From Kriegella sp963975415 (GTDB taxonomy: Bacteria > Bacteroidota > Bacteroidia > Flavobacteriales > Flavobacteriaceae): a stretch of DNA of 64,000 nt. The stretch is taken from the NCBI RefSeq assembly GCF_963975415.1, contig NZ_CAXBGN010000004.1:618341-682340 (forward strand), given 5' to 3'. Made by a program: the position numbers and the translations under genes. Position 1 is the stretch's first letter, and each line of letters begins with the position of its first letter. Shown here piece after piece: positions 57,801-64,000 of this stretch. The notes under the pieces were generated by a model. That model had not been told where the DNA came from, ran no database searches, and worked only from the letters and a program-made list of their open reading frames with translations.

Positions 57801-57893
57801 TAAATTAGGACCATTATAGCAGCTTGCTACGATTGCCGGTAAAGTATATAACAAAACACGAAAACAATACATACGTGCACCTCGTAAACTCAT
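54858..57893 (-). CDS. PVC-type propeller / HEAT / cytochrome c protein
   Basis: A 1011-residue envelope protein of the membrane-bound-dehydrogenase family frequent in Planctomycetes and Verrucomicrobia. A lipobox (IVASC, Cys25) is followed by a sugar-dehydrogenase-like beta propeller (about 45-430: PGFEIELVVSEPLISDPVDM, LPTGIMRWKKGVLVTDAPNV, AATQFGHTFDAWGHHL, NIYTGPDGALYVLDYYRKFI), HEAT-like helical repeats (about 440-850) and a C-terminal c-type haem domain with CAICH (Cys890, Cys893, His894) and GTNYGPDLATIRNR. It likely oxidises a sugar or related substrate and passes electrons to the haem; the substrate is unknown. It lies downstream of the two ceramidase-like genes on the same strand. 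Confidence 0.88.
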   Translation of the reverse strand: MSLRGARMYCFRVLLYTLPAIVASCYNGPNLPYSESAEKALSTLELVPGFEIELVVSEPLISDPVDMIIDENGLMYVVEMHGYPLDKGGTGKIKLLTDENGDGKIDNSTVFVDGLMLPTGIMRWKKGVLVTDAPNVLYLEDTNDDGKADIRDTLLTGFALSNPQHNLNNPLYGLDNWIYLAHEASVATQSYKEEFGDEGEDIFYPEQSKGSRLPKNANGRNVRFRPDARALEMTAAATQFGHTFDAWGHHLLLNNSNHIYQELIAARYLNRNPDLLVTKVTKTLSDHGQPADVFPITKNPQHQLLTSVGVFTSATGLEIYQGELFPTAFNNATFVAEPVSNLVHVDKLSEDGVSYTASRIYQQKEFLASTDSWFRPVNIYTGPDGALYVLDYYRKFIEHPEWMAEAVVQSGELYDGIEKGRIYRITPTGAKPVDQPENLLLGNASIEQLVDALASPNSWRRRNAQRLLVDRKDKDAFPLLKQMAINMERPLGRLHALWTLQGLGQLSIEMIKQALTDEVPGIRENAIRLAELHLDDASLTDALLGLENDENIKVRYQLLLTLGFVDTPSVAAAREKMLFKDVRDEWVQLAALSATSLRENNLLEAVLDQFQEDIPAYASLVQRLSAMIGKNGQASEVKQLLKRATNIGSKEAYAWQTPLLKGLVEGMKSREMSTTEYISEQNALLKAFFQHPSTAIRNASLQLLQEIGLPEGRETKTAMVRAKKIAQNHKLKAERRGEALKFLALGNPGEDIKLLKELIVPDEPLSVQLAALQTLSAIPDQTVSHYVLEHWQVMTPDVRSTALRTFLNDSNRIGLLLDAIQTGQIQKTNIDRALAVSLMTSRDQAHKDLARRLFSEDGDNQRQKIVKQYAASLEFTGSVEEGKQVFQQNCAICHQIGGALGTNYGPDLATIRNRLPASILNDILDPGQSIADGFDLWTVTLNDAESIQGIVSAETPTAITLRKTGGQETTISREDIASLQSLGMSAMPIGLENSIDQEQMANLLAYIKQVK

Positions 57894-58008
57894 ATTTATT
57901 TTTTATTTTAATTTAATTTCAGCGTTTCTCTATACTTAACCAACCCTAAAAAGGCTTTAGCAATCTTGAGAACATTTTTAATAGACGACTATTCGCATGT
58001 AAAATCAA

Positions 58009-59355
58009 TTAATAGCCTTTTCCCGCTTCTCCTTCCAAATACCCTAAAACTGCCTCCGTAAGATTCTTGGCGGCAATAGGTGTAAAGGGACAAACAGTTT
58101 CAACTTCGTAGCCTCCATGCTCCCAAGCGGAGGCTGTTGGTAAATAGCCAAGCCAACCGTTGGTGTACCCAAAATAAAACGTAAACGGAAAAGGGGAACG
58201 ATTGCGTATTTCGGTTGAAATTTCATTGAATAGTTCCAGCGGGGCACTCCATATAGCCACATCATCGTTGATTTTTAAAAAACGAACTGGAAGCCGTACC
58301 ATTTTCTTTCCATTAGTGGTAGTTCGGGTATAGTTCACTAAATCCGATGGCCATCCAAGACCAATTTTCCTTGGGGTTTCAACGACTGTAGCCCCAGAAT
58401 TTAACCTCACCACATTGGTTGTAGACAAAATGTTTTGGTTCGCTTCCAGAATTTTATCACCCAAGAGTACTCGAAATTGTTTTAAATGACCCGATTCAGG
58501 AGTTGGATAGGTGCTGTATATGGGTGCTATATTGCCTGCGGCACCGTTAATAAACAACACCGGTGCCCCAATTTTTTTTTCGACATATTCTGAGACAATT
58601 CCCGGGGCATCACCACTAATCTTCAAGTTTTCCCCTCCTAAAACAGTTCCGTGAATAGCATAGTTCGAAATCAGCGCTAACGTACCGCCATCTTCCCTAT
58701 CAAGACGTAGCAGACCAATACGACGATCAACAGCTCCATCGGGGTTCATACCAAGAGAAGCTTTACCGTCAACATTAATAGCCCGACGATTGATATTAGC
58801 CCGTGAAAAACCCCAGCCTACACCTAAACGTGCAGGTTCCAAGTTTTCGAGTGCCTGTGAAATTCCTTTTAAAAGCTTTTCCGCTACCTGTGTTGTATAT
58901 GCAGAATTAGCCTCATGTTGATAGCGGTCACCCATAAAAACAGCTGGAAGACCAGGAGGACCCACTTCTGGAGCAGAATGTGTATGGGTAACTGTCCACC
59001 AAAAATTAAGCGGTCCAACTCCATATTTATTTTCAATTTTGGTTGCGATTCGATCATACTCGGCAGGCGAAAGAACGCATATATCCGATGACACTAAAAC
59101 AAACTTATTTATACCATCATCCATAGCGACAATACGATGGTAAATGCTATCATGAATTCCCGATGATTTTCGCGGGCCATATCCTAGTAACCATTGAGGA
59201 CTTTCCGGGGTAATATTCACTTTGGACACGGAGGCCAAAAAAATGGCAGATAGGCTTTTATCCTCCAACGACGACGAAGCACGAGGTTGTTGGGTAAAAC
59301 CGACCTTGGCAATAAAGAAAAGAAAAGAAACAACAAATAATTTTTTGACCGCCAT
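58009..59355 (-). CDS. Neutral/alkaline ceramidase-like hydrolase, exported
   Basis: A 448-residue protein matching the N-terminal catalytic domain of neutral ceramidases, without the usual C-terminal immunoglobulin-like part (full enzymes are about 650 or more). It has a signal peptide (LFVVSFLFFIAKVGFTQ), VNITPESPQWLLGYGPRKSS, VLVSSDICVLS, the zinc/active-site region WWTVTHTHSAPEVGPPG, ISNYAIHGTVLGGENLKISG and VLFINGAAGNIAP. Ceramidases cut amides of sphingolipids, but Bacteroidota homologues in glycan loci may act on other amides or esters; this is unknown. It starts 12 bases after the next family member and is about 40 percent or less similar by eye. A decayed third copy lies at 53930-54214. 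Confidence 0.85.
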   Translation of the reverse strand: MAVKKLFVVSFLFFIAKVGFTQQPRASSSLEDKSLSAIFLASVSKVNITPESPQWLLGYGPRKSSGIHDSIYHRIVAMDDGINKFVLVSSDICVLSPAEYDRIATKIENKYGVGPLNFWWTVTHTHSAPEVGPPGLPAVFMGDRYQHEANSAYTTQVAEKLLKGISQALENLEPARLGVGWGFSRANINRRAINVDGKASLGMNPDGAVDRRIGLLRLDREDGGTLALISNYAIHGTVLGGENLKISGDAPGIVSEYVEKKIGAPVLFINGAAGNIAPIYSTYPTPESGHLKQFRVLLGDKILEANQNILSTTNVVRLNSGATVVETPRKIGLGWPSDLVNYTRTTTNGKKMVRLPVRFLKINDDVAIWSAPLELFNEISTEIRNRSPFPFTFYFGYTNGWLGYLPTASAWEHGGYEVETVCPFTPIAAKNLTEAVLGYLEGEAGKGY

Positions 59356-59367
59356 ACAAATTTGAAG

Positions 59368-60741
59368 CTACTTATACGCTTTAGGTAAAATACTATAGAT
59401 TCCCTCCATGATTATTTCTTCTACATCTTCTGTTAAACGAGCAGGTTTTTCGTATCCTATCATAGCCCCGTCCGCTTCGTAGCCGCCCTCGTTCAAAACT
59501 CTTAGGGAAGGAATATAACAAGGCATATCATTCGCATAGCTATTCATCCAAATTCGGTCAACTCCCAGCTCTTTTTTAAGCCGTAAGGAATAATCAACGA
59601 CTACCTCTCCCGCAAGAAAAATCATTGCCAGATCTTTGCCGAAGTTCCATACCTGTATTGGATAGGAAATTCCCATAGGAATGGCCTCGCTTCGTGCCAT
59701 CCGACTGAGCAACAACAGTGAATAATTGCTTGTTCTACCAATCTCTTTTGCATCTTCTGCCAATTTCTTCGGATCCGGAATATCTGCAAAAGTCAAATCG
59801 ACAGACCTCATTTTCACCTTTGGGGCCTTACTTAATGGCTTCAGTAATTTGCCGGCTATTAGTCTATTTACTTCATCAGCAATTTCTTTTCCTTGGTTTT
59901 TGGCATTTTCCAAATCCATTTTAGGATTCTTCGAGTTCATACGTGGATCAGAATTTTGATCTGCACCACAACCAATGGAAACCATGGCAATTGCCCCAGG
60001 AAAATTCCCTTCAATCTGAAGCTGGGCCTCACCGGCCCAATCACCATGAACCACATTATTTTTTGGACCTAGGGTAACCGCATGGCAGGCGTAATTAAAG
60101 AGTACGGCGCGTACGGCTCCATTGGGATCACTTATTTTTAAAATGGGAAGAGAATGGTCTACAACGCCTTTAGGGTTTATTGAAGTTCTACGGTTTACAG
60201 CAAAGCCCACCGTTCCTTGCCCCCATGAAACATAGGCTGGTTTAATATGTTGAATGGCCATCAATGCAACTTTCTTCAACTTATCCGTTAAATCAATGGC
60301 ATATACCGCTATTTCTGCTAGTTCGTCTGGGCCAAGGGGCTTGTTGAAATGGGAAACAATATTCCCAATTTGAGGTCCACTATGGGTGTGGGAAGCGCAA
60401 ATGGTCAAATTTTCAGGATCAAGTGTTATTGCATTCCCTAATTCAAATCTCACCTTTTCAGTAATTTCACCGGGTATGCCTAATAAATCAACCGTAAGCA
60501 ATATTGAAAACCCTTCTTTTTCGCTACCGAAGGCCATAGCCTTGGCCCATAATTTGTGATGAACTTTTTCGAAAGGAATGTCCCTCCCGGAATACCCTGC
60601 CAAGCGCACCGGTTTTTCTGGAGTTATATCGATTCGGGCGACCCCAACATCTATTAATTTATCCTTTAGGTCATAAGCAAAACTAATGGTAGTGTTAAAT
60701 ATCAAAAAAAATGAAAAAACTATCAAGTACCTATTTCCCAT
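59368..60741 (-). CDS. Neutral/alkaline ceramidase-like hydrolase, exported
   Basis: A 457-residue second member of the ceramidase-like family. It has a signal peptide (YLIVFSFFLIFNTTISFA), VARIDITPEKPVRLAGYSGR, LLTVDLLGIPG, the active-site region TICASHTHSGPQIGN, VLFNYACHAVTLGPKNNVVHGD and AMVSIGCGADQNSDPRM. The C-terminal ceramidase domain is absent here also. It is first in a leftward group followed at 12 bases by its paralogue and then the haem-propeller gene. Tandem copies imply related but different substrates. Confidence 0.85.
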   Translation of the reverse strand: MGNRYLIVFSFFLIFNTTISFAYDLKDKLIDVGVARIDITPEKPVRLAGYSGRDIPFEKVHHKLWAKAMAFGSEKEGFSILLTVDLLGIPGEITEKVRFELGNAITLDPENLTICASHTHSGPQIGNIVSHFNKPLGPDELAEIAVYAIDLTDKLKKVALMAIQHIKPAYVSWGQGTVGFAVNRRTSINPKGVVDHSLPILKISDPNGAVRAVLFNYACHAVTLGPKNNVVHGDWAGEAQLQIEGNFPGAIAMVSIGCGADQNSDPRMNSKNPKMDLENAKNQGKEIADEVNRLIAGKLLKPLSKAPKVKMRSVDLTFADIPDPKKLAEDAKEIGRTSNYSLLLLSRMARSEAIPMGISYPIQVWNFGKDLAMIFLAGEVVVDYSLRLKKELGVDRIWMNSYANDMPCYIPSLRVLNEGGYEADGAMIGYEKPARLTEDVEEIIMEGIYSILPKAYK

Positions 60742-61434
60742 TGTAGTCGTTCAAAATCACTAATTTTTTTCATTGTTAAATCGCCTCGGTAGATTTAGTA
60801 TTACATTATATTCGATATGGGCCGTTTAAAAATAGTATATTTTTTTTTAACAGTATCTAAGCTAAAATTATCTCTCTATTACATCGAATAATTCCTGAAA
60901 TCCCTATTTTTCAAAATCAGTTCATTGTTAGATGTATAAAAACCTATTTCTTCCTTCAATATTTATTGGTACCAAAAGGTACAACATTCCGTGGGCCACT
61001 ACTAGGTGGCAAATGCTATCCCAACAGGTTGAACAAAAGACAGCTTCATCTCCCCAGTACTTGCGATAATTTCTTCAGTTCAAAAATTGGTTTCGGCCAT
61101 TTTGTTTCCTTAGATTATTAAAACCATTCGGGGAAGAATTTCAGCAGAATCAAAAACAAGTAAATGTATATGATGACCACCCCTATTTTTCTTTCATTTT
61201 AAAAATTTAGTTTATCCCGAATATTAATAGGTATCGAAAAATTAATAGATGACCAATATATTTCGTTTTCATGTATTGGCAGTGCAAATGTTCATTGGTG
61301 TTTCTTTATTCAGATGATATGGAATGGGCTAAAAGTAGATGGACTTTTTAAAATACGGTCCAATAGAACTTTTGTTTTCTATCTTTACTTTCTTTTAAAA
61401 AATCGTGGTGTTTTTAAACTAATACGCTAGAATA
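60742..61434. other. Divergent promoter region, no gene seen
   Basis: These 693 AT-rich bases separate the leftward ceramidase-like gene from the rightward phosphomannose isomerase gene. I see no reading frame with family features, no tRNA shape and no long repeat. Promoters for both directions must lie here; no confident -33/-7 pair could be picked out. Confidence 0.5.
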
Positions 61435-62529
61435 ATGAGCAAGGACTTCGACAAGTATGCCTATATACCATTAAAGCAGCGTTCAAACAGAGTCTGGCGT
61501 ACTTACGGTGGGGGTGCTTTAATTGATCAATGGAAAATGCATGCGCCTGGGCTTGATGGCAATATGCCGGAAGAATGGATCATGTCTACTGTTACGGCCA
61601 GAGGAAAAGGTCGGCCAAAAAACGAAGGACTCTCATTATTGGATACTCCCGATGGGGTGAAATCTTTGAAGGAATTGGTTGACTCCAATAAAGAACTTTA
61701 TTTAGGAAAAAAATTAGCTGATAAATTCGGAACGACCGGGGTTTTAATTAAAATGCTAGATTCGAACGAACGCTTGACCATACAGGTACACCCCGATAAG
61801 GAATATGCAAGTACCATACTCAATTCGAATTTTGGTAAAACGGAATCTTGGTATGTATTGAACAATCGAGAAATCAATGGCAAAAAGAGTGTGGTCTACA
61901 TGGGTTTTAGACCGGGTGTTACTCCAGAAATTTGGAGCAAACATTTTAAAAGTCAAGATATCGAAGGCATGCTGGGTTGTCTACATAAAATAGAAGTAAA
62001 GCCAGGCGATGCCTTTATGGTTTATGGTGGAGTACCGCATGCCATTGGTAGTGGTTGTTTTTTAATGGAAGTACAAGAGCCAACAGATTACACCATGAGA
62101 GTTGAAAAAGTTACCCCTAAAGGATTATCAATCTCAGATGAATTGATTCATCAAGGGGTTGGGGAAGAAAAAATGTTGGACTGCTTTCACTATGATTGTT
62201 GCTCATACGAAGAGGCCTTAAAACGTTGGAAAGTTGAACCGCAGCTTATCGATAGTTCGGCTTCCTATACCTTAAAATCGATTTTTAATGAAACTCATAC
62301 CGATTGTTTCGGACTTAAGGAGCTTGATTTAAACGGGGAATATACCATCAATGCAAATGGAAGTTTCTATGTTGCGGTCATATATTCTGGCAAAGGTGTT
62401 ATCGTCTGTAACGGGAAGACATTTGATTATAAGCAAGGAGATGAGATTTTCTTATCCGCCGCCATTAATGAGGTTACTTTTAAATCTGATGTTGCCACTA
62501 AAATATTGCTATGCTACCCACCTAGCTAA
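61435..62529 (+). CDS. manA: Class I mannose-6-phosphate isomerase
   Basis: A 364-residue cytoplasmic zinc enzyme converting mannose-6-phosphate to fructose-6-phosphate, linking mannose catabolism to glycolysis. Visible motifs are LIKMLDSNERLTIQVHPD with the zinc-binding Gln/His, and VPHAIGSGCFLMEVQEPTDY with the second His and conserved Glu. The C-terminal part is a second cupin (NGSFYVAVIYSGKGVIVCNG). Length is typical of class I short forms. It ends 13 bases before the lyase-like gene, forming a two-gene operon. Mannose or a derivative is thus likely released by that or nearby enzymes. Confidence 0.85.
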   Translation: MSKDFDKYAYIPLKQRSNRVWRTYGGGALIDQWKMHAPGLDGNMPEEWIMSTVTARGKGRPKNEGLSLLDTPDGVKSLKELVDSNKELYLGKKLADKFGTTGVLIKMLDSNERLTIQVHPDKEYASTILNSNFGKTESWYVLNNREINGKKSVVYMGFRPGVTPEIWSKHFKSQDIEGMLGCLHKIEVKPGDAFMVYGGVPHAIGSGCFLMEVQEPTDYTMRVEKVTPKGLSISDELIHQGVGEEKMLDCFHYDCCSYEEALKRWKVEPQLIDSSASYTLKSIFNETHTDCFGLKELDLNGEYTINANGSFYVAVIYSGKGVIVCNGKTFDYKQGDEIFLSAAINEVTFKSDVATKILLCYPPS

Positions 62530-62542
62530 TTGGAAACATGGC

Positions 62543-63769
62543 ATGAAATATCTTCTGTTAATACTATTCGTTCCTAACCTTCTTTTCTCCTTTGATGATT
62601 CTGGGATAAATCTGAAAAAGGAAAAAAGCACCGTTCCAAAAGGATTTCTAGTCTCTGTCAAAGAATTATCCGATATTGGGCACAAAGCCCACGAGGGCAT
62701 TGAGCCTTACCATACCAACGTTACCCTTTTCCTTGGCTTTATTGATAGTCTGATGCAGGCCTCATTGGCCTGGCCCCAACTATCTAGAGAAGTCATTATT
62801 ACTGGGCGTAGTTCACAAGACCCGGTTCAACTGAGCTCAACAGGAGGCAAATTGGCCTATGGTACAGCTATCGCCTGGCATCTGACAGGTGACGACAAAT
62901 ATGCCGTCAAGGCCAAGGAACTCATCTTGAACCTTACCGAAACCTATGGATACCGCAATGAGGAACATAAAGATTTTCAATGGGGAGCACAAGGCATTCT
63001 TAATCTGGCACGAGGAGGAACACCCTATATATATGCTGCCGATCTTCTGGAAGGTTGGGAGGGCTGGACTGCCAAAAACAAGCTGAAATACCAAATTTGG
63101 TTGCGCGATATTATGTATCCTAAAGTAGCATGGGCCAGTAGAACCAGAAAAAATAATTGGGGCGTGGCGGGTTCATTTGCCGCGGCACTCCTTTCTTTTT
63201 ATGTAATGGACCATCCCGACTGGCGGTTGGAGGAAGTAAGTCCTTTCCCAAAAAAACTATCTCCAAAAGAAGCCTTTGAATCGCATAACCGTTACCAAAT
63301 CGGACGACTGAAAACATCGGCAGACTGGAAAATGGATGCAAAAGTAAGTCTATGGGGAATTTTACCCAATGGAGCGATTCCCGAAGAGATTCGCCGCGGG
63401 AAAGATTCAATAGACGGTGACTATCTACCTTCAGACGGTAGCGGCACCCATTATACCATGACCCATATCGAACACCTAACGGCACATGCAGAATTTTTAA
63501 ATCGCCTTGGGGACAGTTCACTTTATGACCATGTGGAAACAGATGGCTCAGGATCCCTATTACAGGCTTATATATACGTTATAAACAACCCCACGAAATC
63601 TCACTGCTTTACGGGAACTAGAATAAACGCACTTTATATGGCCTATCGATACTATAAACATCCCGCCATGTTACGGTCATTAAAAGAATGTGGGCCCGGA
63701 AATATTTCAGGGCAGCGTCTTGCGCTATATGGTAGGTTGACCCACCCCCTTGACATTTCAATGAACTAA
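62543..63769 (+). CDS. Alginate-lyase-like (PL5/PL38-type) exported protein
   Basis: The frame is open much earlier inside manA, but the ATG at 62543 starts a signal peptide (MKYLLLILFVPNLLFS) and gives 408 residues. The body is a helical toroid with lyase-family segments: AYGTAIAWHLTGDDKYAVKA, QWGAQGILNLARGGTPYIYA, AWASRTRKNNWGVAGSFAAA and GTHYTMTHIEHLTAHAEFL. Conserved Asn, His, Tyr and Arg residues are there, but I cannot assign the catalytic set. Relatives cleave alginate or glucuronan by beta-elimination. Pairing with manA supports a mannose-related uronic acid or mannan-type target, by inference. Confidence 0.75.
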   Translation: MKYLLLILFVPNLLFSFDDSGINLKKEKSTVPKGFLVSVKELSDIGHKAHEGIEPYHTNVTLFLGFIDSLMQASLAWPQLSREVIITGRSSQDPVQLSSTGGKLAYGTAIAWHLTGDDKYAVKAKELILNLTETYGYRNEEHKDFQWGAQGILNLARGGTPYIYAADLLEGWEGWTAKNKLKYQIWLRDIMYPKVAWASRTRKNNWGVAGSFAAALLSFYVMDHPDWRLEEVSPFPKKLSPKEAFESHNRYQIGRLKTSADWKMDAKVSLWGILPNGAIPEEIRRGKDSIDGDYLPSDGSGTHYTMTHIEHLTAHAEFLNRLGDSSLYDHVETDGSGSLLQAYIYVINNPTKSHCFTGTRINALYMAYRYYKHPAMLRSLKECGPGNISGQRLALYGRLTHPLDISMN

Positions 63770-63801
63770 TCAATAATCAGATTATCCTTTCAGTCTTGGT
63801 A

Positions 63802-63817
63802 AGGCGTAGCACCGCCT
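63802..63817 (+). terminator. Possible weak terminator after the lyase gene
   Basis: AGGCG (63802-63806) and CGCCT (63813-63817) form a 5-base GC-rich stem with a 6-base loop, 33 bases after the lyase stop, followed by AATTTCCC. The stem is short and the T-run poor, so this is tentative. Confidence 0.3.
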
Positions 63818-63896
63818 AATTTCCCAAAGTTTAAAAAAGGTGTTAGCCGCCTAGTAAACGAAACAAATTTCAATCTGGAAGATCATTGGTTTTTGT

Positions 63897-64000
63897 CTAT
63901 GTTATTTCCGCGTACAGCTGGGCCATCATGCCCATGCCCATTTGAGCGATGACCCTATAGTCGCCCTGTTGCAACGCCACCCCGCCCCGGTTGTCCTGGG
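63897..64000 (-). CDS. Partial C-terminus of an unidentified protein
   Basis: Reading leftward from the window edge, one frame is open for 34 codons and ends with TAG at 63897-63899. The residues include NRGGVALQQGDYRVIAQMG and end in AQLYAEIT. The DNA looks noticeably GC-richer than the preceding genes and the repeated Met-Gly pattern (MGMGMM) is distinctive. I do not recognise the family. The different composition could mean recent acquisition or simply a highly expressed gene. Confidence 0.4.
   Translation of the reverse strand, partial: QDNRGGVALQQGDYRVIAQMGMGMMAQLYAEIT

Noticed and set aside
62351..62542. Upstream extension of the lyase-like frame into manA
   Set aside because: It overlaps manA by about 180 bases and adds residues without family similarity. 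The ATG at 62543 gives a clean signal peptide.
1..64000. CRISPR arrays, tRNA/rRNA genes and complete insertion sequences
   Set aside because: I saw no regularly spaced repeats, cloverleaf genes, transposase frames or terminal inverted repeats with target duplications.

Overview
The window looks like chromosome from a marine, polysaccharide-degrading member of the Bacteroidota, probably a Flavobacteriaceae relative of Zobellia, Maribacter or Arenibacter. This rests on three SusC/SusD pairs, a hybrid two-component system (HTCS), an ECF sigma/FecR pair, a type IX secretion C-terminal signal, many lipoprotein signal peptides and AT-rich intergenic DNA. The genus is an inference from gene content. 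I saw no rRNA, tRNA, CRISPR array or complete insertion sequence.

Positions 1-28915 form a sulfatase-rich polysaccharide utilisation region. A first SusC/SusD pair and the start of a sulfatase run leftward. A divergent HTCS regulator (5266-9378) and a 1.27-kb non-coding stretch separate them from a second operon: SusC, SusD, sulfatase, Gfo/Idh/MocA oxidoreductase. Converging on that operon is a leftward run of two sulfatases, an M64-type metallopeptidase with carbohydrate-binding-like modules, a third sulfatase and a SASA/CE6-type esterase, with a ROK regulator upstream. Five sulfatases, an esterase and a peptidase suggest a sulfated, acylated and perhaps protein-linked glycan. No classical backbone-cleaving GH or PL is recognisable in this part.

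Positions 29338-39959 are a leftward set of periplasmic or secreted enzymes: a di-haem cytochrome c peroxidase homologue, a purple-acid-phosphatase-like enzyme with a T9SS signal, a TPR protein, a sialidase-fold protein, a HEAT-repeat protein with a possible FMN-binding-like motif beside a FAD oxidoreductase, and a TIM-barrel glycosidase-like protein. Positions 40249-47267 hold a third SusC/SusD pair. Its SusC carries an STN signalling domain and lies behind a FecR anti-sigma gene, with the ECF sigma gene divergent.

Positions 47379-60741 resemble modules common in Planctomycetes and Verrucomicrobia: a DUF1501 protein, a PSCyt1/DUF1549/LamG/DUF1553 protein, a large haem-binding propeller/HEAT protein, a small carbohydrate-binding-like protein and two tandem neutral-ceramidase-like hydrolases, plus an alpha/beta esterase. 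This part also holds gene wreckage: a frameshifted sugar-porter MFS fragment and a decayed third ceramidase-like copy. At the right end a rightward pair encodes phosphomannose isomerase and an alginate-lyase-like protein. A partial, apparently GC-richer reading frame runs off the edge.
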